The notes: generated from the letters alone by a model not told the origin. Positions 18,306-27,648 are shown, counted from the stretch's first letter. The stretch: DNA of 64,000 bases from Pseudomonas sp. MM223 (GCA_947090765.1 OX352322.1:1445501-1509500); one strand, 5' to 3'. Translations and numbers: made by a program.

Positions 18306-19507
18306 CGCAGCAGCTCCAGGCCCTGATCCAGCGCCGTAAAGAAGCGCTGCAAGTCATCGCTGTCGTTGTACAAGCCCAACGATACGCGGATTGCGCCTTC
18401 CAACCCCAACCCCTGCAAGAGCGGCATGGCGCAGTGGTGCCCGGCCCGCACGGCAACCCCTTGCTCGGTGAGCAGGTGGGCGATGTCGGCGTTGTGCACA
18501 CCTTCGATGACAAAGCTGGCCAGGGCCGTCTGTGGTGCCCCTAGTACCCGCACGCCTTCACGGTCGGCCAAGCCGCGCAGCAGGTGTTGGTGCAGGCTGG
18601 TTTCGTGGGCTTCGACAGCCTGGGCGTCGAGGCTTGCCAGATAGTCCAGGGTTGCGCCAAGGCCGATCACCCCGGCGATTGGCGGCGTACCCGCCTCAAA
18701 CCCCAGTGGCGCCGGGCGGAAGCTGGCGCTCTGGTACTCGGCCAGTTGCACCATCTCGCCGCCGAACTGCCAATGGCGCAGCAGCTCCAGCGCCCGCGTG
18801 TGGCCGTACAGCACGCCGACGCCATCAGGGCCGTACAGCTTGTGGCTGGAAAACACATAGAAGTCGCAGCCCAGTTGCTGCACATCGTGGCGACCATGCA
18901 CCACGCCCTGGGCACCGTCGACCACGGTCAGCGCGCCTTGGGCGCGGGCATGGGCCAGCAGGGCCGGCAGCGGCTGCCAGGTACCCAGTACGTTGGACAG
19001 CTGGCTGACGGCGAGCACCCGGGTGCGCGGGCCTATCAGTTGCAGTGCCTGGTTCAGATCGATGCGGCCAAGGGTATCCAGCGGCAGCACTACCAGGCGC
19101 AGGTTGCGCCGGCGCGCCAACTGTTGCCATGGCAGCAGGTTGGCATGGTGCTCCAGGGCGCTGATGGCAATTTCGTCACCGGCTTCGAAGCGGTGCTCCA
19201 GGCCATAGGCCAGCAAATTCAGCGCCGAGGTGGCACCGTGGGTGAACACGATCTGCCGTGAGTCCTCGGCATTGAGCCAGGCTGCGACCTTGTCGCGGCT
19301 GGTTTCGAAGGCCTGGGTCGCCAGCGCGCCGGGCAGGTGCTGGGCACGGTGCACATTGGCCGCGCCATGGCCGTAGTAATGGCTCAAGGCATCGATCAGG
19401 GCTTGCGGCTTTTGCGTGGTGGCGGCGCTGTCCAGGTAGGTCTGGTGCTGCCGTTGCAGGGCGGCGATGGCGGGGAAGTCGGCACGCCAGGGGGAGGGCT
19501 GGAACAT
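18302..19507 (-). CDS. csdA: CsdA, group II cysteine desulfurase (SufS-like)
   Basis: A 401-aa PLP enzyme that removes sulfur from cysteine (also selenium or sulfinate) and passes it to CsdE. LDSAATTQKP opens the fold, ALEHHANLLPW carries the conserved His, VDGAQGVVHG the PLP-binding Asp, SSHKLYGPDGVGVLYG the PLP Schiff-base lysine (about residue 222), and RAGHHCAMPLL the catalytic cysteine (around residue 355). An ATG start is used; a GTG two codons upstream is possible. The gene lies downstream of dapD but is separated from it by a strong terminator, so it must have its own promoter in the short gap or depend on readthrough. Confidence 0.92.
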   Translation of the reverse strand: MFQPSPWRADFPAIAALQRQHQTYLDSAATTQKPQALIDALSHYYGHGAANVHRAQHLPGALATQAFETSRDKVAAWLNAEDSRQIVFTHGATSALNLLAYGLEHRFEAGDEIAISALEHHANLLPWQQLARRRNLRLVVLPLDTLGRIDLNQALQLIGPRTRVLAVSQLSNVLGTWQPLPALLAHARAQGALTVVDGAQGVVHGRHDVQQLGCDFYVFSSHKLYGPDGVGVLYGHTRALELLRHWQFGGEMVQLAEYQSASFRPAPLGFEAGTPPIAGVIGLGATLDYLASLDAQAVEAHETSLHQHLLRGLADREGVRVLGAPQTALASFVIEGVHNADIAHLLTEQGVAVRAGHHCAMPLLQGLGLEGAIRVSLGLYNDSDDLQRFFTALDQGLELLR

Positions 19508-19529
19508 GTTCACGGGGCCTGGAATGAAA

Positions 19530-19561
19530 ATCGGGTCTGGCGCGCGAACGCCAGACCCGAT
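19530..19561 (-). terminator. rho-independent terminator of dapD
   Basis: Perfect 13-bp stem ATCGGGTCTGGCG/CGCCAGACCCGAT with a 6-base loop. On the minus strand it runs directly into TTTT, giving a textbook intrinsic terminator 28 bases after the dapD stop. Confidence 0.88.
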
Positions 19562-19588
19562 CTTAACACTTCAAACCTGCAAAGGTTC

Positions 19589-20623
19589 TCAGTTGTGGGC
19601 GTGCAACGCCTCGTTCAGCTCGATGGCCGACTTGTGGGTCTTGCACTCTACCGCGCCGTTCAGCGAGTTGCGGCGGAACAGCAGGTCGGTCTGGCCGGCC
19701 AGGTCGCGGGCCTTGACCACTTTGACCAGCTCGTTGTTTTCGTCCAGCAGGTTCACCTTGGTACCAGCGGTGATGTACAGGCCAGCTTCAACGGTGTTGC
19801 GGTCGCCCAGCGGGATGCCGATACCGGCGTTGGCGCCGATCAGGCAGCCTTCGCCGACCTTGATGACGATGTTGCCGCCACCGGACAGGGTGCCCATGGT
19901 CGAGCAACCGCCGCCCAGGTCGGAACCTTTGCCAACGAACACGCCGGCGGACACGCGGCCTTCGATCATGCCCGGGCCTTCGGTGCCAGCGTTAAAGTTG
20001 ACGAAGCCTTCGTGCATGATGGTGGTGCCTTCGCCGATGTAGGCGCCCAGGCGCACACGGGCGGTATCGGCGATACGCACGCCGGCCGGGACCACGTAGT
20101 CGGTCATTTTCGGGAACTTGTCCACCGAGAACACTTCCAGCAGCTCGCCTTTCAGGCGCGCTTCCAGTTGCAGCTCGGCCAGTTCGGCCAGGTCTACTGC
20201 GCCCTGGTTGGTCCAGGCCACGTTTGGCAGCAGCGGGAAGATACCCGCCAGGCTCACGCCGTGTGGCTTGACCAGGCGGTGCGACAGCAAGTGCAGCTTG
20301 AGGTAGGCCTCTGGGGTGGAGGTCAGGGCTGCGTCTTCGGCCAGCAGGGTGGCGACCAGCGGCTTGTGGCTTTCGGCCAGACGGGTCAGCAGGGCGGCCT
20401 GGGCGGCATCCACGCCTTTCAGGGCTTCGGCCAGTTTCAAGGCCTGGCCGTTGCTGAAGGCGATGGCCTGGTTGCCACCTTCGTAACCGAGAACAGGGGC
20501 TACTGCGGCGAGCAGTTCGGCGCTCGGGTTGAGCAGCGGTTGTGCGTAGAACACTTCCAGCCAGGCGCCCTGGCGGTTCTGGGAGCCGACACCGAAGGCC
20601 AGGCTGAACAGGGTATTGGACAT
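19589..20623 (-). CDS. dapD: 2,3,4,5-tetrahydropyridine-2,6-dicarboxylate N-succinyltransferase DapD
   Basis: A 344-aa left-handed beta-helix acyltransferase that succinylates tetrahydrodipicolinate with succinyl-CoA in lysine/DAP synthesis. Imperfect hexapeptide repeats cover about residues 175-300 (RVRLGAYIGEGTTIMHEGFV, then GGGCSTMGTLSGGG and GANAGIGIPLGD). The ATG at 20623 is chosen because GAGG lies 8 bases upstream and the product opens with MSNTLFSLAFGVG, the usual start in pseudomonads. It is the long type of DapD (about 340 aa) rather than the 274-aa E. coli type. It lies 31 bases after the ArsC-like gene on the same strand. Confidence 0.95.
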   Translation of the reverse strand: MSNTLFSLAFGVGSQNRQGAWLEVFYAQPLLNPSAELLAAVAPVLGYEGGNQAIAFSNGQALKLAEALKGVDAAQAALLTRLAESHKPLVATLLAEDAALTSTPEAYLKLHLLSHRLVKPHGVSLAGIFPLLPNVAWTNQGAVDLAELAELQLEARLKGELLEVFSVDKFPKMTDYVVPAGVRIADTARVRLGAYIGEGTTIMHEGFVNFNAGTEGPGMIEGRVSAGVFVGKGSDLGGGCSTMGTLSGGGNIVIKVGEGCLIGANAGIGIPLGDRNTVEAGLYITAGTKVNLLDENNELVKVVKARDLAGQTDLLFRRNSLNGAVECKTHKSAIELNEALHAHN

Positions 20624-20654
20624 GTGATTACCTCGTGCGAAATAGGGTAGGGGC

Positions 20655-21002
20655 TCAGGCCAGGGCAGCGGCGTAGAGGTCGGGCTTGAAGCCGACCAGG
20701 GTACGCGCGCCAAGGTCCAGCACCGGGCGTTTGATCATCGACGGCTGGGCCAGCATCAGCTCGACGGCCTTGGCCTGGTCGAGGTCTGCCTTGCTGGCGT
20801 CGTCCAGCTTGCGGAAGGTGGTGCCGGCACGGTTGAGGATGACTTCCCAGCCGTGTTCGTCGCACCAGCGGTTCAGGCTGTCACGGTCGATGCCTTGGGT
20901 CTTGTAATCGTGGAATTCGTAGGCGATGGCTTTGTCTTCGAGCCAGGTACGCGCCTTTTTCATGGTGTCACAGGCTTTGATGCCGTAGAGCGTGTAGGTC
21001 AT
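20655..21002 (-). CDS. ArsC/Spx-family (YffB-like) protein
   Basis: A 115-aa thioredoxin-fold protein. The N-terminal YTLYGIKACDTMKKARTWL contains the single active-site-like cysteine of the YffB subgroup, and MIKRPVLDLGARTLVGF is the conserved cis-Pro loop and beta-strand. It lacks the paired catalytic cysteines of true arsenate reductases, and YffB homologues are thought to use glutathione; no arsenic role is implied. It precedes dapD, a pairing that is conserved in pseudomonads (dapC, dapD and dapE neighbours). An in-frame ATG three codons upstream is an alternative start, and neither has a strong Shine-Dalgarno. Confidence 0.82.
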   Translation of the reverse strand: MTYTLYGIKACDTMKKARTWLEDKAIAYEFHDYKTQGIDRDSLNRWCDEHGWEVILNRAGTTFRKLDDASKADLDQAKAVELMLAQPSMIKRPVLDLGARTLVGFKPDLYAAALA

Positions 21003-21083
21003 TGTGTACATTGGGGTTACAAGATGCCCCAATCTCTCCGTTTTTCGATGTCAGTCGCGGGATTATGCGGGAACGATCCTCGC

Positions 21084-21103
21084 GGCGCCACGCCCGTGGC
21101 GCC
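21084..21103 (-). terminator. hairpin downstream of the graTA-like operon
   Basis: GGCGCCAC-GCCC-GTGGCGCC, perfect 8-bp arms, 23 bases past the antitoxin stop on the minus strand. No U-run follows in that direction, so it may be a terminator of the Rho-assisted type or merely a dyad. Confidence 0.4.
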
Positions 21104-21126
21104 CATGTTTATTGATCAGGATGTGT

Positions 21127-21426
21127 TCAAGCGACCAGGCGCTGGACCGACTCGATGATCTCATCACCGTGTTGCTGTTCGGCAGTGCGCAAATCGAAGG
21201 CCGTCTGCAGGTTGAGCCAGAACTCGGGTGTGGTGTCCAGGCAGATGGACAAGCGCAGTGCCATGTCGGCGGAGATACCGCCCCTTTCGCGCAGGATATT
21301 GTTGACGGTTGGTGTTGCAACGCCCAACGCCCTGGCCAGTGCCGCGGCGCTAAAGCCCATTTCCTTCTGGAAGTCCTCACGCAGGATTTCGCCCGGATGG
21401 ATTGGACGCATACCGTTCTTGAGCAT
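21127..21426 (-). CDS. graA: HigA-family antitoxin, GraA-like
   Basis: A 99-aa antitoxin with one Xre-type helix-turn-helix: MRPIHPGEILREDF at the N-terminus, then SAAALARALGVATPTVNNIL as the DNA-binding region (residues about 26-45), and the HigA-typical PEFWLNLQTAFDLR. From memory it closely resembles GraA of P. putida, a stable antitoxin that neutralises GraT and represses the operon. It begins eight bases after the toxin stop, in the toxin-first order typical of HigBA modules. It should bind the dyad at 21724-21744 upstream of the toxin. Confidence 0.88.
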   Translation of the reverse strand: MLKNGMRPIHPGEILREDFQKEMGFSAAALARALGVATPTVNNILRERGGISADMALRLSICLDTTPEFWLNLQTAFDLRTAEQQHGDEIIESVQRLVA

Positions 21427-21434
21427 GATGCACC

Positions 21435-21713
21435 TCAGTGGTAATCGACAATTTTAACGTTGACTGGCCCGTGCTCTGTCCATGTGAAGCACACGCGCCA
21501 TTGGTCATTCACACGAATACTGTGTTGACCAGCGCGGTTGCCGCTCAGTGACTCGAGGCGATTGCCAGGTGGCGACCGAAGGTCTCGCAACGCTGTTGCG
21601 GCATCGAGCATGGCCAGTTTGCGCTCCGCGACTGACTTGATATCTGACCAACGCCGTGTCTTTCCGGTGCAAAAGAGCGCTTCCGTTTCGGCACAGCTAA
21701 AGCTTCGAATCAT
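21435..21713 (-). CDS. graT: HigB/RelE-family toxin, GraT-like
   Basis: A 92-aa RelE-superfamily toxin. SVAERKLAMLDAA and RDLRSPPGNRLESL are the conserved helices and loop, and HSIRVNDQWRVCFTW plus VKIVDYH form the C-terminal sheet with the functional His and Tyr. In P. putida the homologous GraT slows growth and affects ribosome biogenesis, especially in the cold; the same role is inferred from similarity. Toxin and antitoxin are co-transcribed from a consensus-like promoter whose -10 adjoins the operator dyad. The pair lies between the ArsC-like gene and a Na+/H+ antiporter. Confidence 0.88.
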   Translation of the reverse strand: MIRSFSCAETEALFCTGKTRRWSDIKSVAERKLAMLDAATALRDLRSPPGNRLESLSGNRAGQHSIRVNDQWRVCFTWTEHGPVNVKIVDYH

Positions 21714-21723
21714 GAGCTGGAAT

Positions 21724-21775
21724 GCTTAACGTTATTCGTTAAGCTTGATTATACGACGGGATCGCTTTAGTTCAA
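21724..21775 (-). promoter_or_regulatory. graTA promoter with 21-bp autoregulatory operator
   Basis: On the minus strand TTGAAC (21770-21775), a 16-base spacer and TATAAT (21748-21753) make a strong sigma-70 promoter. Just downstream, GCTTAACG-TTATT-CGTTAAGC (21724-21744) is a perfect 8-bp inverted repeat ending 10 bases before the toxin ATG. It overlaps the expected start point, so antitoxin binding would block transcription. Confidence 0.82.
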
Positions 21776-21965
21776 GTCTTCAATAACGGAGCAGGCAACT
21801 CGCAAGCACCGGTCACATCTGCTGGGTATCATCATGTTACATATTCCCCCGTCACCTGCGACTATCGTGCAGCGGCCCCGAACCGCCGGTCACCGCTAAC
21901 ATATTGTTTCAATGGCGATGTTTCGCCTTGCTATCGTTTCTGGTTCACAAAGGAAGCTTTCCCGG

Positions 21966-23588
21966 ATGCAGTCCGCCTACACCGTCCTCATCCTGCTGAC
22001 GCTGGTCAGCCTGTCGAAGCTGGTCGGCCGCATGATTCCGCTGCCCTTGCCGCTGGTACAGATCGCTGCCGGTGCCTTGCTGGCGCTGCCGACACTGGGC
22101 CTGCATGTGGCCCTCGACCCCGAGTTGTTCCTGTTTCTGTTCCTGCCGCCGCTGCTGTTTGCCGACGGCTGGCGCATACCCAAGCGTGAGTTGTGGCGCA
22201 TTCGCGGGCCCGTGGTGGCGCTGGCCGTCGGGTTGGTGCTGTTCACCGTGGTCGGGGCCGGCTACTTCATTCACTGGCTGCTGCCGAGCATCCCGCTGCC
22301 AGTGGCTTTCGCCTTGGCGGCAGTGCTGTCGCCGACTGACGCCGTGGCAGTTTCGGCCATCGCCCAGGACCGCCTGCCCACCCCGTTGATGCACATGCTG
22401 CAGGGGGAGGCCCTGATGAACGATGCATCGGGCCTGGTGACCTTCAAGTTCGCCTTGGCGGCGGCGATCACCGGGGTGTTCTCGCTGACCGATGCAAGCT
22501 TCAGCTTTGTTCTTGTCGCGCTGGGCGGCCTGGCGGTGGGCGTGGGCCTGAGCTGGCTGGTGGGTCGCCTGCGCGCCTGGATGATTAACCGTGGCTGGGA
22601 CGACCCGGCCACCCACGTGGTGTTCATGTTGCTGCTGCCGTTTGCCGCCTACGTGCTGGCCGAGCGCCTGGGCGTGTCGGGTATCCTCTCGGCGGTGGCG
22701 GCCGGCATGATGCAAAGCTGGCTCGACCTGCTGCCACGCCAGACCAGCACCCGGCTGCTTAACCGCAGCGTCTGGTCGCTGCTGGAGTTCGCCTTCAATG
22801 GCCTGATCTTCCTGCTACTGGGCCTGCAGTTGCCGGACATCATCAAGGCGGTAGTCAGTCACGAACCTACCGTATGGCCAACCCTGGCCTACCGTTGCCT
22901 GGACGTGGTGGCGATCTTTGTCGCGTTGATCCTGCTGCGGTTCATCTGGGTGCAGAGCATCTGGCGTTCGATTGGCGTGGTGCGCCGCTGGCGCGGCAAG
23001 CCGGCGCTGGTGCTGATGCCTACGGCGCGTTCCTGCTGGCTGCTGACTTTGGGCGGTGTGCGCGGTGCGGTGACCCTGGCGGGTGTGATGTCGGTGCCGT
23101 TGCTGATGGGCGCGGGCAAGGCCTTCCCTGAGCGTGACTTGCTGATCTTCATTGCCGCCGGGGTGATCCTGCTTTCGTTGATCAGTGCCTGCATTGCGCT
23201 GCCGATATTGCTGCGCGGGGTGACCAAGAGCCCGGACGAGCGTTTGCACCAGGAGGTGCAGGAAGCGTGGCGGCGCACGGCCGAGGCGGCGATCCATGCC
23301 CTGGAAGCAGAAGAGGTGATTGACGCCAACGCCCCGCAGGATGCTGCACAGGCGACCTTGGCGACCGAGCTGAAGGCGCGCTTGATGGCTGAGTACCGGG
23401 ATGAGCTGGACAGCTTTAACGACAGTGCCGAGGCCAAGGCCCTGGCCGAGCAGATGGACTTGCTGGAGCGGCGCTTGCGCTTGCGTGCGCTGAGGGCGCA
23501 GCGGCTGGAACTGTACAACCTGCATCGCCAGCATCTGGTGGGGGATGAGGTGGTGCGGCAAGTACTGGGTGAGCCTGGATATGAGTGA
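21966..23588 (+). CDS. CPA1-family Na+(K+)/H+ antiporter
   Basis: A 540-aa inner-membrane antiporter with about 12 hydrophobic segments over residues 5-410, then a hydrophilic cytoplasmic tail (about 410-540) rich in Ala, Glu and Arg and probably coiled coil. Diagnostic CPA1 motifs are LSPTDAVAVSAI (around residue 120), GEALMNDASGLV with the acidic ND pair (around 145) and GGVRGAVTLA (around 365). The start is the ATG of MQSAYTVLILL, which places the first TM helix at the N-terminus. It exchanges monovalent cations for protons; specificity cannot be read from sequence. The 252 bases between it and the graT start hold the graTA promoter and otherwise nothing I can name. Confidence 0.9.
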   Translation: MQSAYTVLILLTLVSLSKLVGRMIPLPLPLVQIAAGALLALPTLGLHVALDPELFLFLFLPPLLFADGWRIPKRELWRIRGPVVALAVGLVLFTVVGAGYFIHWLLPSIPLPVAFALAAVLSPTDAVAVSAIAQDRLPTPLMHMLQGEALMNDASGLVTFKFALAAAITGVFSLTDASFSFVLVALGGLAVGVGLSWLVGRLRAWMINRGWDDPATHVVFMLLLPFAAYVLAERLGVSGILSAVAAGMMQSWLDLLPRQTSTRLLNRSVWSLLEFAFNGLIFLLLGLQLPDIIKAVVSHEPTVWPTLAYRCLDVVAIFVALILLRFIWVQSIWRSIGVVRRWRGKPALVLMPTARSCWLLTLGGVRGAVTLAGVMSVPLLMGAGKAFPERDLLIFIAAGVILLSLISACIALPILLRGVTKSPDERLHQEVQEAWRRTAEAAIHALEAEEVIDANAPQDAAQATLATELKARLMAEYRDELDSFNDSAEAKALAEQMDLLERRLRLRALRAQRLELYNLHRQHLVGDEVVRQVLGEPGYE

Positions 23589-23625
23589 GGCAAACCTGGG
23601 GGCGGTCAAGTAGATCCTGTCGAGG

Positions 23626-23713
23626 CCATTCGCGGGCACGCCCGCTCCCACAGGTACTGCGCTGCATTTGAAATCTGCGCAGTACCTGTGGGAGCGGGCG
23701 TGCCCGCGAATGG
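23626..23713. repeat. REP palindrome pair with perfect 37-bp arms (type 3 core)
   Basis: An uninterrupted 37-bp inverted repeat around a 14-base loop. The arms contain CGCGGGCACGCCCGCTCCCA, the third REP core seen here, and continue perfectly into the unique inner part CAGGTACTGCGC. It lies in the convergent gap between the antiporter gene and dapC and ends five bases before the dapC stop, so it probably terminates both. Confidence 0.92.
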
Positions 23714-23718
23714 GGCTG

Positions 23719-24915
23719 TCAGCGGTTTTGCAGGAAGGTGCGAATCCGCTCGGCCGCCTCGATGCATTCGGCCAGCGGTGCAACCAGCGCCATGCGCACA
23801 CGCCCTGCGCCCGGGTTCACGCCATCCACTTCACGCGACAGGTACGACCCCGGCACCACGGTCACATGCTGGGCCTCGAACAGGTCGCGGGTAAACTCGG
23901 CATCGCCCCCCGGCACTTTGGCCCACAGGTAGAAGCTGCCATCCGGGCGCTGTACGTCCAGCACCGGCTGCAGGATGTCCAGCACGGCATCGTACTTGGC
24001 GCGGTACTGGTCGCGGTTCGCGCGCACATGCGCCTCGTCCTGCCAGGCGGCAATGCTGGCCAGTTGGGTTTGCACCGGCATGGCGCAGCCGTGGTAGGTC
24101 CGGTACAGCAGGAACGGCTTGATGATCTCGGCATCCCCCGCCACAAAGCCCGAACGCAAGCCCGGCAGGTTGGAGCGCTTGGACAGGCTGTGGAACACCA
24201 CGCAGCGTTTGAAGTCACTGCGGCCAAGCTCGGCGCAGGCGGTCAGCAGGCCTGGTGGTGGCGCATCTTCGTCGAAGTACAGCTCGCTGTAGCACTCGTC
24301 CGCGGCGATCACGAAGTCGTGCTCGTCGGCCAGGGCGATCAGCTTCTTCAGGGTGTCCATCGGCACCAGCGCGCCGGTCGGATTGCCCGGTGAGCACAGG
24401 AACAGGATCTGGCAGCGCTTCCACACTTCGGCCGGCACAGCGTCAAAGTCGGGGTTGAAGCCGTTGTTTTCCAGGCAGGGCAGGTAGTGCGGGGTAGCCC
24501 CGGCCAGCAGTGCTGCGCCTTCGTAGATCTGGTAGAACGGGTTGGGGCTGATCACCAGGCCATCGTCGGCACGGTTGACCACCGCCTGGGTGAAGGCGAA
24601 CAGCGCTTCACGGGTGCCATTGACCGGCAGGATATGACGGTCGGTATCCAGCCAGCCGGCCGGCACGCCAAAGCGTTGCTCGCACCACTGGCCGATGGCC
24701 TGGCGCAGGGCCGGCAGGCCGATGGTGCTGGGGTATACCGCCAGTTTGTCGAGGTTGTCGGCCATGGCCTGGGCGACGAACGCTGGTGATTCATGCTTCG
24801 GCTCACCGATTGACAGGGCGATGGCGCGTTTGTCTGCCGCAGGCTTCACACTGCCCAGCAGGGCACGGAGTTTCTCGAACGGGTAGGGCTGAAGCTGGGT
24901 CAAGGCATGGTTCAT
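23719..24915 (-). CDS. dapC: succinyldiaminopimelate transaminase DapC
   Basis: A 398-aa fold-type I PLP aminotransferase of the DapC group that makes N-succinyl-LL-2,6-diaminopimelate from the keto precursor with glutamate. Visible motifs: ALSIGEPKHESP, NGTREALFAF, SPNPFYQIYEG, CSPGNPTGALVP (substrate and PLP loop), ADECYSELYF (PLP Asp/Tyr), HSLSKRSNLPGLRSGF with the Schiff-base lysine (about residue 235), and GRVRMALVAPL with the carboxylate Arg near the C-terminus. It lies 30 bases downstream of glnD on the same strand. The enzyme completes the dapD-dapC-dapE succinylase set found in this window. Confidence 0.94.
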   Translation of the reverse strand: MNHALTQLQPYPFEKLRALLGSVKPAADKRAIALSIGEPKHESPAFVAQAMADNLDKLAVYPSTIGLPALRQAIGQWCEQRFGVPAGWLDTDRHILPVNGTREALFAFTQAVVNRADDGLVISPNPFYQIYEGAALLAGATPHYLPCLENNGFNPDFDAVPAEVWKRCQILFLCSPGNPTGALVPMDTLKKLIALADEHDFVIAADECYSELYFDEDAPPPGLLTACAELGRSDFKRCVVFHSLSKRSNLPGLRSGFVAGDAEIIKPFLLYRTYHGCAMPVQTQLASIAAWQDEAHVRANRDQYRAKYDAVLDILQPVLDVQRPDGSFYLWAKVPGGDAEFTRDLFEAQHVTVVPGSYLSREVDGVNPGAGRVRMALVAPLAECIEAAERIRTFLQNR

Positions 24916-24945
24916 CGGCGCAAGGTCTCGTCAATCGTCTAGTCG

Positions 24946-27648
24946 TTAAAAGGTCACGCGGGTAGGGCTGGTGTCGCTGGCCTGGCCGGCTTGCAACTGC
25001 TGGACGATGGCCTCCTGCAGGCGGCTGCACAGCTGCGGGTCGGACAGCGGCTGGTTGTCGGCATCGGTGATGAAGAATACGTCCTCCACCCGCTCGCCGA
25101 GGGTGGCAATCTTGGCGTTCTGCAGCGACAGGTCGAACTCCAGGAAAATCCGCCCCAGCCGGGCCAGCAGCCCTGGGCGGTCTGGTGCGGTGATTTCGAG
25201 AATGGTCACCGGCCGCTGGGCATCGTTGAGGATGGTCACCTGCGGCGGGAAGTTGAAGTGCTTGAGCTGGCGTGGCACCCGGCGCTGGATGATGGTCGGG
25301 TAGTCTTCGGGGTTGCGCAGCGCTTCGGTCAGGCCGTCGCGAATCTGTTTGACCCGCTGCGGGTTGTCGCCGATCGAGCCGCCGTCGTTGTCCAGCACGA
25401 TGTAGGTGTCGAGGGTGAACTGGCTGCTCGACGTGATGATGCGTGCATCGTGAATGTTCAGGTTCAGCTGCGACATGGCAGCTACCGTCACGGCGAAGAA
25501 ATCGTGCTGGTCCGGGGCGTAGATGAAGATTTGCGTGCCGCCTTCGAACTCGCGCTGGGTGGTTTCCTTGATCAGCACCAGCGGCCCGCCATCGGCCGGT
25601 TGCTGGAGGATCGCATCCGTGTGCCAGGCCACGTCGGCGGCAGTGTGCTTAAGGAAGTAGTCATCGCCCAGTTGCGACCACAGCTGCTCGACGTCGTCCG
25701 GGTCGGTGCCCTCACGCACCAGGATATCCAGCGCGGAGGACTGGGTCTGGCGAATCTGCTCTTCGCGGTCCAGCGGGTTTTCCAGGCCGCGGCGCAGGGC
25801 GCGCTTGGTCTCGCTGTAAAGCTGGCGCAGCAGGCTGGCCCGCCACGAGTTCCACAGGCTGGGGTTGGTGGCATTGATGTCGGCCACGGTCAGTACATAC
25901 AGGTAGTCCAGGCGCGTCTCGTCACCCACGTGCAGGGCAAAGTCGTTGATCACCTGCGGGTCGGACAAGTCCTTGCGCTGGGCGGTGGTCGACATCACCA
26001 GGTGGTTCTGCACCAGCCAGACGATCAGGCGGCTGTCCCAGGCCGGCAACTGGTGGCGTTCGCAGAACTTCTTCGCATCCACCGCACCGATTTCCGAGTG
26101 GTCGCCCTGGCGGCCCTTGCCGATGTCATGGTACAGGCCGGCCAGGTAGATCAGCTCGGGCTTGGGCAGGCGCCCCATGAGCTTGCTGGCCAGCGGGAAT
26201 TTCTCGGACACCGGCGTGTATTGCAGCTTGCGTAGGTGCTTGATGAGGTTGAGGGTGTGCGCATCGACCGTATAGATGTGGAACAGGTCATGCTGCATCT
26301 GCCCGACGATCAGGCCGAACTCCGGCAGGTAACGCCCAAGGATGCCGTAGCGGTTCATCCGTCGCAGGTTGCGATGGATACCGATTTCGCACTTGAACAG
26401 CTCGATGAACAGGCTGGTGTTGCGGATATCGGTGCGGAAGGTGTCGTCGATCAGGTGCCGGTGCTCACGCAGCAGCCGCACCGTATCGGCACGCACGCCC
26501 TTGATTTCGGGGTGCTGGGCCATCAGCACGAAGATTTCCAGCATGGCGAATGGTGTACGCTTGAACACGTTCGCGTTGACGGCTTCGATATAGCCGTCAT
26601 GCAGACGGAAGCGCGCATTCAGCGGCTGGGTGGTGCCGCTGTCTTCGTCAGCGAGGATGACCTCTTCGAAGTGCTGGATGATCAGGTCGCACAGCTGGCT
26701 GATGCTCATCACCACCCGGTAGTACTGCTGCATGAACTGCTCTATCGCCCGCTTGGGGTTGTCGTCGCTGTAGCCCAGTAGCGCGGCGAGGCTGCGTTGG
26801 TGGTCGAACAGCAGGCGGTCCTCGGCGCGACCGGCCAGCATGTGCAGGGCGTAGCGTACCCGCCACAGAAAATCCTGGGACGAGGCCAGCAGTTCGTTTT
26901 CGCTTTCCAGCAAGAAGCCTTCGCCGGCCAGAGCATGCAGGTTAAGGGTGCCGTACTGGCGGCGGGCTACCCATAGCACGGTCTGGATGTCGCGCAGGCC
27001 GCCGGGCGAGCCCTTGACGTTAGGTTCGAGGTTGTACTCGGTGTCGTTGTACTTGTGGTGGCGGGCCTTGAGTTCGGCGCGCTTGGCCAGGAAGAAGTCT
27101 TTGCTCGGCCACATGTGCGCGGTACTGGTCACCTCCAGCATGCGCTGGCGCAGCGCCTCGGGGCCGGCAATGGTGCGGCTTTCCATCAGGTTGGTGATCA
27201 CCGTCAGGTCGGCGCGGGCCTGTTCGGCACACTCGTCGACGGTACGCACGCTCTGGCCCACTTCCAGGCCGATGTCCCACAGCAGGGTGAGAAACCGCTC
27301 GATGGCATTGCGGTACTGCTCGTGCTCGGCGGCGCCCAGCAAAATTAGCAGGTCGATGTCTGAATGCGGGTGCAGTTCACCACGCCCGTAGCCACCCACC
27401 GCGACTAGGGCGATACCGCTGTGGTCGCCCCAGTCGAACTGGTTCCAGGCCTGTTGCAGGATATTGTCGACGAGCCAGGCGCGGGCTTCGATCAGCGGGC
27501 GGATGTCGCCGCCACTGCGAAAACGCTTGTCGAGCACCTCGCCGGCCTGGCGGATGGCTTTCTTGAAGGCGGCGATGGGGCTCGCCTTGAGGGCCAGTTC
27601 CGCCTGGAACTGGCCGCGGTCGAACAGCTCGGGGTCCACCTGGGGCAT
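24946..27648 (-). CDS. glnD: bifunctional uridylyltransferase/uridylyl-removing enzyme GlnD
   Basis: A 900-aa nitrogen sensor that uridylylates PII at low glutamine and removes UMP at high glutamine, so controlling glutamine synthetase and NtrBC. The nucleotidyltransferase active site is [20 protein letters not shown] (about residues 85-105), the HD hydrolase motif is [17 protein letters not shown] (around residue 500), and two C-terminal ACT domains sense glutamine (the second with [17 protein letters not shown]). The ATG of [14 protein letters not shown] is chosen because it gives the normal 900-aa length; a longer reading upstream is unlikely. It follows map after 41 bases. Confidence 0.95.
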   Translation of the reverse strand: MPQVDPELFDRGQFQAELALKASPIAAFKKAIRQAGEVLDKRFRSGGDIRPLIEARAWLVDNILQQAWNQFDWGDHSGIALVAVGGYGRGELHPHSDIDLLILLGAAEHEQYRNAIERFLTLLWDIGLEVGQSVRTVDECAEQARADLTVITNLMESRTIAGPEALRQRMLEVTSTAHMWPSKDFFLAKRAELKARHHKYNDTEYNLEPNVKGSPGGLRDIQTVLWVARRQYGTLNLHALAGEGFLLESENELLASSQDFLWRVRYALHMLAGRAEDRLLFDHQRSLAALLGYSDDNPKRAIEQFMQQYYRVVMSISQLCDLIIQHFEEVILADEDSGTTQPLNARFRLHDGYIEAVNANVFKRTPFAMLEIFVLMAQHPEIKGVRADTVRLLREHRHLIDDTFRTDIRNTSLFIELFKCEIGIHRNLRRMNRYGILGRYLPEFGLIVGQMQHDLFHIYTVDAHTLNLIKHLRKLQYTPVSEKFPLASKLMGRLPKPELIYLAGLYHDIGKGRQGDHSEIGAVDAKKFCERHQLPAWDSRLIVWLVQNHLVMSTTAQRKDLSDPQVINDFALHVGDETRLDYLYVLTVADINATNPSLWNSWRASLLRQLYSETKRALRRGLENPLDREEQIRQTQSSALDILVREGTDPDDVEQLWSQLGDDYFLKHTAADVAWHTDAILQQPADGGPLVLIKETTQREFEGGTQIFIYAPDQHDFFAVTVAAMSQLNLNIHDARIITSSSQFTLDTYIVLDNDGGSIGDNPQRVKQIRDGLTEALRNPEDYPTIIQRRVPRQLKHFNFPPQVTILNDAQRPVTILEITAPDRPGLLARLGRIFLEFDLSLQNAKIATLGERVEDVFFITDADNQPLSDPQLCSRLQEAIVQQLQAGQASDTSPTRVTF

